Assembly: GCF_021735925.1 (NCBI RefSeq)
Contig: NZ_WMEA01000001.1
Span: 248,001 to 312,000, forward strand
From: Loktanella sp. M215
Lineage (GTDB): Bacteria > Pseudomonadota > Alphaproteobacteria > Rhodobacterales > Rhodobacteraceae
Length of the DNA stretch: 64,000 nucleotides
Direction of reading: 5' to 3'
Part shown: positions 1-9,555 of the stretch, piece after piece
Layout of the letters: each line of letters starts with the position of its first letter
Numbering within the stretch: position 1 is the stretch's first letter
The notes under the pieces: generated by a model
Seen by the model: the letters and a program-made list of their open reading frames with translations, nothing else
The model's database searches: none
What the model was told of the DNA's origin: nothing
Made by a program: the position numbers and the translations under genes

Positions 1-462
1 AATTTCCGACAGAAACGCCTCCATATCAGAAATATCGGCCTCTGGTAGTAAATCGAAGGTTGGCATATCTTTGTTGGCAATTTTTACTTTCTTTGCTGCT
101 GCGAGTATTGCCAACAAGCGGCCCTCCAAATAACGAACATGCGCTTTCGTTAGGTTTAAATCTTTACTCGTTACAGCTATGAATCTTTCCCAAAAATCCT
201 TATCTTTATTGTGCTGATAGAGCCTCTTTCCTAGCTCATCGCCTTCACCAATATAGACTTTTCCTAAATCTGATCCTTCGTCATCAGGTCCGAACAAGAA
301 GTAAACGCCTGTCCTTTTTAATTCGCTACGCAGCAAGACATCCTCTAGCCTCGTCCTAGGCGCAGCAAGAACGTGGCCGGTCCAATTCATGATCTCAGCG
401 GTCAGGATTCCGCTGGCTGTCCCATCGACGAGATAGAGTTTAACAGACCGACCTTTTGTCAC
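1..462 (-). CDS. GIY-YIG nuclease family protein, 3' end cut by window edge
   Basis: The visible 154 codons give an N-terminal beta-rich stretch followed by a GIY-YIG-like core: TGVYFLFG (the GIY position), then [14 protein letters not shown] (the YIG position plus the conserved Arg), then a helix with KDFWERF. This arrangement is typical of the stand-alone GIY-YIG proteins of accessory genomes, often followed by a DUF4357 domain; here the C-terminus lies outside the window. The start is taken as GTG at 460-462, because a TGA lies in frame 7 codons upstream and no ATG intervenes. GTG overlaps the thyX stop as GTGA, which suggests translational coupling. Its base composition is clearly more AT-rich than thyX, so it looks acquired. 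Its biological role is unknown. Confidence 0.7.
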   Translation of the reverse strand, partial: MTKGRSVKLYLVDGTASGILTAEIMNWTGHVLAAPRTRLEDVLLRSELKRTGVYFLFGPDDEGSDLGKVYIGEGDELGKRLYQHNKDKDFWERFIAVTSKDLNLTKAHVRYLEGRLLAILAAAKKVKIANKDMPTFDLLPEADISDMEAFLSEI

Positions 463-1382
463 TCTGCCAAAACTCCCTCAAACTCCCGCCATTCTCCCTT
501 GCTCATGCCGGAGGTCTCCTGCGTGACCGTCTCGCCCTTCAGCATGCGTTGCAGGCAGACCAGACCCTTGGCGGACAGCACCGCCCCGCCCAGACGATAG
601 TCGGCAAAGGCGCCGTAGGCGGCGGGGACCCAGTCGGCGACGATGTTGCAGATCGCGTCGGCGTAGACGCGGATCTCGTATTGCGCGTGGGCGTCGGCGC
701 GCAGGCGCAGGAAGTGGAACAGGTTGTGCAGGTCCACCTTCCAGTACCACTGGGTATAGATGTTCGCGGGCAGGTTCATGCGGGCGAGTTCGCGGGCAAG
801 CCCCTGCTTTGGCGCGCCATCGGGGCCTTCTTCGCCGATCATCTCGGCGTAGTGGTCATAGGTCTGGGCGGCGTCGCCCTTGAGGATCTCCAGCACGCGG
901 GCGGATTCGTCGGGCGTCAGGGCGGCCCCCCGGCCCTGATTGTTGATGGTGCTTTGCGCCGCAAGCTGAGAGGGGTCGGGGATGTAGAATTCCCGGTCGA
1001 GGATCGAGTAGCGGGCAGAGTATTCGTTGACGTTGGCGGTCCGGTGCCGGATCCACTGACGCGCCACGAAGACGGGCAGTTTGACGTGCAGCTTGATCTC
1101 GCACATCTCGAACGGGGTGGAGTGCCAGTGCCGCATCAGGTAGCGGATCAGCCCTTCGTCGTTCTGCACGGATTTGGTGCCGCGGCCATAGGACACGCGG
1201 GCGGCCTGACAGATCGCGGCGTCGTCGCCCATGTAGTCGATCAGCCGGACAAAGCCGTGATCCAGCACCGGGTGCACCTTGTAAAGATGGGCCTCGGCGC
1301 CTTCGGACACGGCGCGCAGGGTGGGCTGTGTCTGGCTGCGCAGCGCGTCGATTTCGGCCTGTTGTTCTGGCGTAACGGACAT
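459..1382 (-). CDS. thyX: FAD-dependent thymidylate synthase ThyX
   Basis: ThyX makes dTMP from dUMP using methylenetetrahydrofolate and FAD/NAD(P)H, replacing ThyA for DNA precursor synthesis in the cytoplasm. The 307-residue product contains the ThyX signature at about residues 112-126 ([15 protein letters not shown], matching RHRxxSxNxxSxR), followed by the conserved Tyr/Arg-rich C-terminal half. The length is normal for alphaproteobacterial ThyX, which carry a longer N-terminus than the Thermotoga enzyme. The start is ATG at 1380-1382. The gene faces the lipoprotein/Slam pair across a 176-base intergenic gap. Downstream, a GIY-YIG gene overlaps its stop codon by 4 bases. Confidence 0.96.
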   Translation of the reverse strand: MSVTPEQQAEIDALRSQTQPTLRAVSEGAEAHLYKVHPVLDHGFVRLIDYMGDDAAICQAARVSYGRGTKSVQNDEGLIRYLMRHWHSTPFEMCEIKLHVKLPVFVARQWIRHRTANVNEYSARYSILDREFYIPDPSQLAAQSTINNQGRGAALTPDESARVLEILKGDAAQTYDHYAEMIGEEGPDGAPKQGLARELARMNLPANIYTQWYWKVDLHNLFHFLRLRADAHAQYEIRVYADAICNIVADWVPAAYGAFADYRLGGAVLSAKGLVCLQRMLKGETVTQETSGMSKGEWREFEGVLAE

Positions 1383-1558
1383 CGGTTTTCCCCTGACGGT
1401 GTCTTTCGCGCGACCCTAACGGCGGGCGCGGGGCGTGGCAATTCCTCCACGACGGGCAGAGCAAATCGCGCGTGCGGACCAAGGGACGTTGACAGGAGCG
1501 CGGGGGCTGCGAAAGGATCGCGGCAAAGCAAAAGCATCTTGAGCAGGATTAGTCCCAC

Positions 1559-2605
1559 ATGAAACGCATTTTGACAGCGGTTTCGGCCCTGGCCCTTCTG
1601 ACCGCCTGCGGCGACGGCAACCCATTCTTTGACGAAAGCGGCAACCCGGTCACGACGCCGGTCACGACAACCGGCGACACGATCGGTGACGGTGGCGGCA
1701 TCACGACCGATGGCGCACTTCCGCCGGGCACCGACAACCCGAACGTCAACGACGGTATCTTCCGGTTCGAATCGCCTGACAGCGCCAGCGGCGGCCTTGT
1801 GACGGAAGTGTCCTACAACAGCGCGCAAGATACGTTCACGGTGGATAACGTCGGCTTTGACGGCGCCAATGTCTATCAGCGTGACACGGCTGTACCGACG
1901 CTGAACGGCACGCGCATCTTTGCCGCCGACGAGGTCACCGACGACTTTCTGACCGGCCAGCAGGTCGGCCAGATCGTGCCCTACCGCGCGATGTACGGCG
2001 TCAGCGGTCGACAGGTGGACGGCGAGCCGCGCACCAGTTTCGCCATTGTCCGGACGGGTGGCTATGTGCCCTTCGGTTACGGCGGCTATGTCTACGAACG
2101 CAACGGCGGCGTGGTCCTGCCCGAGACGGGTCAGGCGACCTTTAGCGGGAAATACGCCGGGATGCGGGTTTTCGACAACCGCACTGGTCTTGAATATACG
2201 ACCGGCGACATGAGGCTGGACATCGATTTCGAGGACTTCAACGCCAATGACGCGGTCAAGGGCCTGATTTCGAACCGCCAGGCCTTCGATGACAAGGGGA
2301 ACCAGATTCAATTGGGCACCGGCGAGAAGGATCTGAAGCTGCCGGATATCCGCTGGGTCATTCAGGAAGGTGCACCGTCACTGACCGCAAACGGCGAGAT
2401 CACGTCCAACGTCTTTTCGACCCTCAGAAACGCCGATGGCGCCGAAGAGGAATACGAGACCGGCACGTATACCGGGATCATCGCGGGCGACACGACAAGC
2501 GGAAACGGCGGCGAGGTTGTCGGCATCATCCGGATCGAATCGGCCGATCCGCGGTTCGGAGGCGTGCAGGCCCAGGAAACCGGCGGCAGCATCCTGACAC
2601 GATGA
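1559..2605 (+). CDS. TbpB-like surface lipoprotein, presumed Slam substrate
   Basis: This 348-residue protein begins with a lipoprotein signal whose lipobox is LLTAC, with Cys18 the predicted lipidated residue. After a Thr/Gly-rich linker (residues 20-60) comes a beta-rich domain. The C-terminal part resembles the 8-stranded barrel fold of TbpB/HpuA-type lipoproteins: ATFSGKYAGMRV, then GDMRLDIDFEDF, GLISNRQAF, and a terminal GGEVVGIIRIES. These 'strand-Gly' repeats are what I use for the call. The stop overlaps the start of the next gene as ATGA, and that gene is a Slam-type outer-membrane protein, the known translocator of such lipoproteins. The ligand (metal, haem or other) cannot be told from sequence. 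Confidence 0.65.
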   Translation: MKRILTAVSALALLTACGDGNPFFDESGNPVTTPVTTTGDTIGDGGGITTDGALPPGTDNPNVNDGIFRFESPDSASGGLVTEVSYNSAQDTFTVDNVGFDGANVYQRDTAVPTLNGTRIFAADEVTDDFLTGQQVGQIVPYRAMYGVSGRQVDGEPRTSFAIVRTGGYVPFGYGGYVYERNGGVVLPETGQATFSGKYAGMRVFDNRTGLEYTTGDMRLDIDFEDFNANDAVKGLISNRQAFDDKGNQIQLGTGEKDLKLPDIRWVIQEGAPSLTANGEITSNVFSTLRNADGAEEEYETGTYTGIIAGDTTSGNGGEVVGIIRIESADPRFGGVQAQETGGSILTR

Positions 2606-4023
2606 CACGTTTCCTATCCATGGCGCTGAGCGCGCTGCTGGTCTGTGCGCCGATGACACTCGGCGCACAGGTGATACCCGACGCCGCGACGCTGACCGCC
2701 AACCAGATGCGCGCACTGGCGCAAGACCTGTTGCGCGACAACCGGCCCGCCGCCGCTGGCGATGTGACCGCCGCCTTGCTGGCGCGCGATCCTTCCGACG
2801 TCACGGCGCTGGTTTTCGGCGCGCAGGCGGCGCTTGGCACCAACGACCCTGCGCGTGCCGTCGATCTGGCCAGCCGCGCCTACGGGCTGACCGACGACCC
2901 CGCCCCGCGCTATGTCGCAGCGCGTCTGGTCGCACGTGGCCATGCCGAACAGAATAACGACACCCGGGCCCAGTTCTGGCTGCGCCGTGCCAGCCAATAC
3001 GCGCCGGACGCCGCCTCCGACCAGTCCATCGCGGAAGACTATGCCTTTCTGCGCGACCGCAACCCACTGTCGCTGTCGTTGACCTTCGGCATCAGCCCCA
3101 CCAGCAACGTCAACAACGGCAGCGTCAACGACACGTCTGCATTGTTCGGCTTCGACCTGCCGTTCGACCTCAGCCCCGACGCGCAGGCGCTCTCGGGTCT
3201 GGCGTACAACATCGGCGGCACGGCAACCTATCGCACCCAGGCGAACGCACGCGCCGCGACCTACTTGCAGCTGCAAGCCCGGCACACGACCTATACCCTG
3301 AGCGGCGACGCAGAACGCAGCCTGCAGGACGGGGCCCGTGCTGCGCGCGACCCCGAAACCCGCGACCGCCTGCTGGCGATCACGGGCAGCGACTACGCTT
3401 TTTCGACCCTCTCTTTCGGTCTGATTCACCGGCGCAAGTTCACCGACGATCTGCGGCCCACGACGTTCGACCTGACTGTCGGGCAAAACTGGTATGGCGG
3501 CGCGGCTTACGAGCGGTTCGTCAGCGCTGGCGTCCGTCAGGACTTCATCGTCAGTCCCGTCGATCTGGTGACCTTGTCGTTCGAGGCCGAAAAGCGCATC
3601 GGCCGCGACGCGGTGGATGAGACGATTTCGAAAAGCTACGGCATCAGCCAGCGACACCTGTTCGGCAATGGCGACAGCGTCTCGGTCTTCGGCTCCTTGC
3701 GCAACAGCACCTCCGACAATGGCGAGCGGAACTACGATTCGGTCCGTACCGGCGTCAACTACGACCGCGCCGCACCTTTCGCAGGCCTGTTGCTGGGCTT
3801 CGGGGTGGATTACGAGGAACGCACTTTCGACAAATCCGCGATCGCCGGCGGCGCGCGGGTGGACCGGACGACATCGGCACGCGTCGCGGCCCAGATCACG
3901 CAGATCGAATACTACGGGTTTCAACCGGTGTTGAAAATCGAAGCCAGCCGCACCGACAGCGACGTGGGCCTGTTTGACCGCGACTACGTCAACCTCGGGT
4001 TCGATATCCAGTCTTCGTTCTGA
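2602..4023 (+). CDS. Slam-type surface lipoprotein assembly modifier (TPR + DUF560 barrel)
   Basis: The 473-residue product has a cleavable signal peptide (cleavage after about residue 22, LGAQ). An alpha-helical TPR-like region spans about residues 30-150 (QMRALAQDLLRDNRPAAAG, FWLRRASQYAPDA). From about residue 153 a beta-barrel begins with the family hallmark NPLSLSLTFGISPTSNVNNG. The remainder alternates polar/aromatic strands and ends in a C-terminal Phe, as expected for an outer-membrane barrel. Slam proteins move lipoproteins to the outer leaflet of the outer membrane. The gene overlaps the TbpB-like lipoprotein gene by 4 bases, which strongly suggests a dedicated pair. No TonB-dependent receptor lies alongside, unlike many pathogen systems. 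Confidence 0.8.
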   Translation: MTRFLSMALSALLVCAPMTLGAQVIPDAATLTANQMRALAQDLLRDNRPAAAGDVTAALLARDPSDVTALVFGAQAALGTNDPARAVDLASRAYGLTDDPAPRYVAARLVARGHAEQNNDTRAQFWLRRASQYAPDAASDQSIAEDYAFLRDRNPLSLSLTFGISPTSNVNNGSVNDTSALFGFDLPFDLSPDAQALSGLAYNIGGTATYRTQANARAATYLQLQARHTTYTLSGDAERSLQDGARAARDPETRDRLLAITGSDYAFSTLSFGLIHRRKFTDDLRPTTFDLTVGQNWYGGAAYERFVSAGVRQDFIVSPVDLVTLSFEAEKRIGRDAVDETISKSYGISQRHLFGNGDSVSVFGSLRNSTSDNGERNYDSVRTGVNYDRAAPFAGLLLGFGVDYEERTFDKSAIAGGARVDRTTSARVAAQITQIEYYGFQPVLKIEASRTDSDVGLFDRDYVNLGFDIQSSF

Positions 4024-4083
4024 ACCTTGGCGCAGGGTCTGACCACGCTAGGTCCTGCGCCAAGACGACAGAAAGGACAAACG

Positions 4084-4506
4084 ATGAAATATCTGCACAC
4101 GATGGTTCGCGTGAAGGACCTTAAAAAGACGATGGATTTCTTCCGCCTGCTGGGGCTGGAAGAAACCCGCCGCACCGACAACGAGGGTGGACGTTTCTCT
4201 CTGGTCTTCATGGCCGCTCCCGGTAACGAAGAGTGCCCGGTCGAGCTAACTTACAACTGGGACGGCGACGACGGGCTGCCGTCCGACAGCCGTCACTTCG
4301 GCCACCTCGCCTACGAGACCGACGACATTTACGCCCTGTGCCAGCACCTGATGGACAATGGCGTGACGATCAACCGCCCGCCACGTGACGGCTGGATGGC
4401 CTTTGTGCGGTCGCCCGACAATGTCTCGGTCGAGCTGCTGCAAAAAGGCGAGCGCAAGGCCCCCCAAGAGCCGTGGGCCAGCATGGAAAACACCGGTCAC
4501 TGGTAG
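4084..4506 (+). CDS. gloA: Glyoxalase I (lactoylglutathione lyase)
   Basis: A 140-residue glyoxalase/VOC protein. Metal and catalytic ligands fit the family: His6 (MKYLHTMVRV), the Glu in VELTYNW, the His in FGHLAYETDDIY and the Glu in SVELLQKGE. GloA isomerises the methylglyoxal-glutathione hemithioacetal to S-lactoylglutathione. The ATG at 4084 is preferred over upstream in-frame codons because AGAAAGGA lies at a suitable distance in front of it and the protein then starts exactly at the first beta strand. It is followed after one base by the DUF1194 pair, so it may be the first gene of a short operon. Confidence 0.9.
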   Translation: MKYLHTMVRVKDLKKTMDFFRLLGLEETRRTDNEGGRFSLVFMAAPGNEECPVELTYNWDGDDGLPSDSRHFGHLAYETDDIYALCQHLMDNGVTINRPPRDGWMAFVRSPDNVSVELLQKGERKAPQEPWASMENTGHW

Positions 4507-4507
4507 G

Positions 4508-5212
4508 ATGTGGAGCCGGGTGGCATGTCTGCTGGGCGGCGTCTTTCTGGCGCACCCCGCGCAGGCGTGCCGCTTGGCGCTGGTCCTTGCGATGGATGTG
4601 TCCTCCTCGGTCGACGCGACAGAGGATGCGCTGCAGCGGCAGGGCCTTGCCCGCGCGCTGATCGACCCCGCGGTGATGGAGGCCTTCTTTGCCACCGACG
4701 ATCCCGTGGCACTGAACGTCTTTGAATGGTCTGGCCGCTACAACCAGGCACAACTGGCGGACTGGACCCTGATCCGGTCACCCGCGGATCTGACGGCCCT
4801 GTCGCAGCGCATCGCCACAAGCCGCCGCAGTCATAACGATTTCCCCACGGCCCTCGGCTATGCGCTGGGCTATGCGGCGGGGCTGTTGCAGACGGCCCCC
4901 GCCTGCCTATTCCAGACCGTCGATGTGGCCGGCGACGGCATCAACAACGAAGGCTTCGGTCCCGAGGAAGCCTATACCGCCTTTCCCTTCGACGATGTGA
5001 CGGTGAACGGTCTGGTCGTGAACGCAGCGGACGTCGCGGGCGAGGTCGGGCTGATCCCCTATTACCGCGATCATGTCATCCACGGCCCTGCCGCTTTCAT
5101 CGAAATCGCATCCCATTTCGACGATTACGCCGAGGCCATGCGCCGCAAGCTGATCCGGGAACTGGGCGCGCCGATGCTGGGCGGCCTGCCCGCATGCCTG
5201 CCGCGGGGATGA
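4508..5212 (+). CDS. DUF1194 domain secreted protein (von Willebrand A-like), copy 1
   Basis: This 234-residue protein starts with a signal peptide (cleavage near AHPAQA-C). It then shows a vWA-like fold: VLAMDVSSSVDATED, matching the DxSxS part of a MIDAS metal site, and VDVAGDGINNEGF later. The C-terminus FIEIASHFDDYAEAMRRKL is the DUF1194 tail. The family is common in Rhodobacteraceae and its function is not established. The gene starts one base after the gloA stop and ends in a 4-base ATGA overlap with a paralogue, so the two are probably co-translated and may work together in the periplasm. Confidence 0.82.
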   Translation: MWSRVACLLGGVFLAHPAQACRLALVLAMDVSSSVDATEDALQRQGLARALIDPAVMEAFFATDDPVALNVFEWSGRYNQAQLADWTLIRSPADLTALSQRIATSRRSHNDFPTALGYALGYAAGLLQTAPACLFQTVDVAGDGINNEGFGPEEAYTAFPFDDVTVNGLVVNAADVAGEVGLIPYYRDHVIHGPAAFIEIASHFDDYAEAMRRKLIRELGAPMLGGLPACLPRG

Positions 5213-5922
5213 TTCGCTTGTGCCTGATCCTGTGTCTGGCGGCCCCTCCGGCACGGGCGGCCTGCCGTCAGGCGCTGGCGCTGGGGCTCGATATCTCCGG
5301 CTCTGTCGATGCCGCAGAGTACCGGCAGCAGCGCGACGGGCTGGCGCAGGCGCTGGGGTCGGACCAGGTTCGCGCGGCGCTGCTGCAGCAACCGGATGCC
5401 CCCGTGCGCCTGACCATCTATGAATGGAGCGGGCCTGCCGCCCAGACGGTCATCCTGCCGTGGACAGCGATCACCGATGCCGCAGCGCTGGAGGCCGCAC
5501 GCACCCGCATCCGCACCGCCCCGCGCACCGCGCAGGACCAGACAACGGCGCTGGGATCCGCCCTGCTGGCGGGCTTCACCATGCTGGAGGCGCAGCCGGA
5601 TTGCTGGACCCGCACACTGGACCTGTCCGGCGACGGCATCGCCAACACCGGCCCGCGCCCGCAGGACATCCCCGCCAGCCGCACGCCACGGGGCGTCACG
5701 GTGAACGGGCTGACCATCGGTACAGCACCGCAACCGGGCGGCACGACCGGCGACAGCGACGCGCTTGCCGCCTATTTCAGGGCCTTCGTCATCCGGGGGC
5801 CATCGGCTTTCGTCGAAACTGCCGCAGGCTTTGACGACTACGCCACCGCGATGGAACGCAAGTTGATGCGAGAGCTGCAAAGTCTGGCCCTGTCGGATGC
5901 CACCCCGCCGCGCCGTCAGTAG
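5209..5922 (+). CDS. DUF1194 domain secreted protein, copy 2
   Basis: A 237-residue paralogue of the preceding gene, with a signal peptide (LCLAAPPARA-A), the MIDAS-like LGLDISGSVDAAEYR, LDLSGDGIANTGP and the tail FVETAAGFDDYATAMERKL. The start at 5209 gives an ATGA overlap with copy 1; an earlier ATG four codons upstream exists but lacks this coupling. The two copies align end to end but are clearly diverged, so this is an old duplication. The stop region overlaps the convergent MarR gene by 7 bases. The partner and substrate are unknown. Confidence 0.82.
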   Translation: MIRLCLILCLAAPPARAACRQALALGLDISGSVDAAEYRQQRDGLAQALGSDQVRAALLQQPDAPVRLTIYEWSGPAAQTVILPWTAITDAAALEAARTRIRTAPRTAQDQTTALGSALLAGFTMLEAQPDCWTRTLDLSGDGIANTGPRPQDIPASRTPRGVTVNGLTIGTAPQPGGTTGDSDALAAYFRAFVIRGPSAFVETAAGFDDYATAMERKLMRELQSLALSDATPPRRQ

Positions 5923-6437
5923 ATATAGCGGATCTGTTCCGTCCAGTAGCGCTCGACCCGGCGCAGGGATCCGGTGATATCCTCGATCCCCTGCTGGTCC
6001 ACGACACCGCGCGACAGCAACCCTTCGGCATGGGTCGCGAACAGGTCCGACACGATTTTTCGGATGTCGCGCCCCTTTTGCGTCAGGCGCACCCGCACCG
6101 ACCGGCGGTCGATTTCCGACCGTTCATGGTGCATGTAGCCGTTGTCGACGAGCTTCTTGAGGTTGTAGCTGACGTTGCTGCCCTGGTAGTAGCCGCGCGA
6201 TTTCAGCTCGCCCGCCGTCACCTCGTTGTTGCCGACGTTGAACAGCAGCAGGGCTTGCACCGGGTTGATTTCCAGCACCCCGACCCGTTCGAATTCATCC
6301 TTGATGACGTCCAGCAGCAGGCGGTGCAGCCGTTCGACCAGCAGCAGCGTGTCCAGATAGGTGGCCATGAAGGCCGTGTTCGCGGCCGATGCGGGAGCCA
6401 CATCGACGGTGGGTTTCAGGTTGGCGTGCAAGGTCAT
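5916..6437 (-). CDS. MarR-family winged-helix regulator (LdtR-like)
   Basis: A 173-residue MarR-type DNA-binding protein. The winged-helix core is visible as ALLLFNVGNNEVTAGELK, the recognition region RGYYQGSNVSYNLKKLVDNG and the wing ERSEIDRRSVRVRLTQKG. Its N- and C-terminal helices (dimerisation) match the alphaproteobacterial LdtR-type subgroup, which in other species controls L,D-transpeptidase and stress genes; that assignment is by resemblance only. The ATG at 6435-6437 is chosen because GGAG lies 6 bases upstream. A longer reading frame extends to 6479 without a good ribosome site. It runs in the same direction as sdhE and the XRE gene but is separated from sdhE by 58 bases. Confidence 0.85.
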   Translation of the reverse strand: MTLHANLKPTVDVAPASAANTAFMATYLDTLLLVERLHRLLLDVIKDEFERVGVLEINPVQALLLFNVGNNEVTAGELKSRGYYQGSNVSYNLKKLVDNGYMHHERSEIDRRSVRVRLTQKGRDIRKIVSDLFATHAEGLLSRGVVDQQGIEDITGSLRRVERYWTEQIRYIY

Positions 6438-6495
6438 TGCCGTCTCCATTTCGACTGTCTGAAATGGACACTGACGCAAATTGTCAAAAATTCGG

Positions 6496-6771
6496 TTAAG
6501 TTGCGTGCGGTCGTGTCAGACCCGTCGCACCGGCAGCAATATCCGCGACCAAGGGGGCAAACCGATCCGGCGCCGCACTTTGCCCGCTGACCCAGTGATA
6601 GATGTCCAGATCGCTTTCTTCCAGCAGCGCCTCGTAGGTGGCGAGGGCGGCGGCGTCGTAGTCGTCCAACCGGCGGCGGGCGAAATCCGACAGGATCAGG
6701 TCCATTTCCTTGATCCCGCGGCGCATCGACCGCATCACCAGACGCTTGCGCGCAATTTCGACCGTTTCCAT
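6496..6771 (-). CDS. sdhE: Succinate dehydrogenase assembly factor SdhE
   Basis: A 91-residue protein with the family signature RSMRRGIKEMDLIL, including the invariant RGxxE motif used for covalent attachment of FAD to SdhA. This is followed by helices with LDDYDAAALATYEALLEESD and the closing DLDIYHWVSG motif. It acts in the cytoplasm on the flavoprotein subunit of complex II. The length is normal. It starts two bases downstream of the XRE regulator stop, so the two are co-transcribed. Confidence 0.93.
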   Translation of the reverse strand: METVEIARKRLVMRSMRRGIKEMDLILSDFARRRLDDYDAAALATYEALLEESDLDIYHWVSGQSAAPDRFAPLVADIAAGATGLTRPHAT

Positions 6772-6773
6772 GC

Positions 6774-8444
<1,671 letters not shown>

Positions 8445-8506
8445 ACTCCGCGGCCTTGTCTGCCGAACACGGATCGCTATCGTGCTGATCAAAGGGGACC
8501 GGATGC

Positions 8507-8932
8507 ATGGGAAGTGACCTGCCAGACTACTATTTTCGCATCCGCGAGAATGGCGCTGCCGTGTTCCGCGTCGACACCGAAAACCGGCAGCGCCGGATCG
8601 AGATGGACCAGCTGGCCATCGTCAACGTCCGCAACGGCGAGGTGAAGCCGCAGGGCGACCGTGTCCTGACGGAGGAAGACATCGCCGCGATTCAGGCGTG
8701 GCTGGACGAGCGCGTGGTCGTTCTGGCCCGACGCGACATCGACGACATTCACCGGGCGGTCGATTACCTGAACATCACGACCCAATGGGTGCAGGCCAAG
8801 GCGACCGACGCGCAGCTTGACGACGTGACGGATGCCTTGCTGCTTGCCATGCATGACCTGCGCACGGTGCTGGTTCGCAAGAAGGCGGACCGCCTGATGG
8901 CGTCAGACCGCGCCGCTGCGGCCGAAGACTAG
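8507..8932 (+). CDS. Conserved hypothetical protein, 141 residues
   Basis: A soluble 141-residue protein without signal peptide or membrane segment. It is rich in acidic and Arg residues, with a beta-rich first third (DYYFRIRENGAAVFRVDTEN) and helical remainder (EDIAAIQAWLDERVVVLARR, LDDVTDALLLAMHDLRTVL). I do not recognise a named family. Codon use matches the neighbours, so it is probably an ordinary Rhodobacteraceae gene. The ATG at 8507 is close to another ATG at 8503 in a different frame. Its end overlaps the convergent dedA stop by 4 bases. Confidence 0.7.
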   Translation: MGSDLPDYYFRIRENGAAVFRVDTENRQRRIEMDQLAIVNVRNGEVKPQGDRVLTEEDIAAIQAWLDERVVVLARRDIDDIHRAVDYLNITTQWVQAKATDAQLDDVTDALLLAMHDLRTVLVRKKADRLMASDRAAAAED

Positions 8933-9537
8933 GCGTGACGCCGCCGCAAAAGCTGACGCACCACCCGGTAGATATAGGCGACAAGAATGGCACCCAGAAT
9001 GACGTTGGTCACGGGGTTCAGGTATGTTTGTACCCGCTCGTACTGCGATTCAAGGATATAGCCGGACGCGATCAGGGCCACGTTCCACAGCGCGCTGCCC
9101 GCTGTCGTGTAGACCAGAAAGCGCCACATCTCCATCTCGGCCAGACCGGCGGGGACCGAGATCAGGGTCCGCACGCCGGGAATCATGCGGCCAAAGAACG
9201 TGGCACTCTTGTCGTGGCGGTTGAACCATTCGATTGACCGGCGCACGTCCTCCTGGCTGAGGGTCAGCCAGACGCCGTATGTCCCGATGAACCGTTGCAG
9301 CCGCTCGCGCCCCAGCCTGCGCCCGACCTCGTACCACAGCCACGCGCCGAGCACCGAGCCAAGCGTGCCCATCACGAAGATCGCAACCAGCGACAGGCGC
9401 CCCTGAGCGGCGCTGAAGCCTGCCAGCGGCATCACCAGTTCCGACGGGATCGGCGGAAAGACGTTTTCCAGAAACATGACGATGCCCACGCCCAGCGCGC
9501 CCATCGTGTCGATCAGGTTGGTAATGAAATCGAACAT
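8929..9537 (-). CDS. DedA family membrane protein
   Basis: A 202-residue DedA/SNARE-associated (VTT) membrane protein with four or more hydrophobic segments. The family motifs are ENVFPPIPSELVMPLAGF near the N-terminus and FGRMIPGVRTLISVPAGLAEM in the middle. DedA proteins are thought to act in phospholipid (undecaprenyl phosphate or PE) flipping and membrane homeostasis. ATG 9537 is preferred over a TTG three codons upstream. The gene lies 18 bases after the MATE transporter gene and in the same direction, so they may share a transcript. Confidence 0.9.
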   Translation of the reverse strand: MFDFITNLIDTMGALGVGIVMFLENVFPPIPSELVMPLAGFSAAQGRLSLVAIFVMGTLGSVLGAWLWYEVGRRLGRERLQRFIGTYGVWLTLSQEDVRRSIEWFNRHDKSATFFGRMIPGVRTLISVPAGLAEMEMWRFLVYTTAGSALWNVALIASGYILESQYERVQTYLNPVTNVILGAILVAYIYRVVRQLLRRRHA

Positions 9538-9555
9538 GCAATCCAACCCGCCGGG

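Noticed and set aside
456..1562. A 368-codon open frame opposite thyX
   Set aside because: Antisense to thyX with its ThyX signature; the translation has no recognisable domain.
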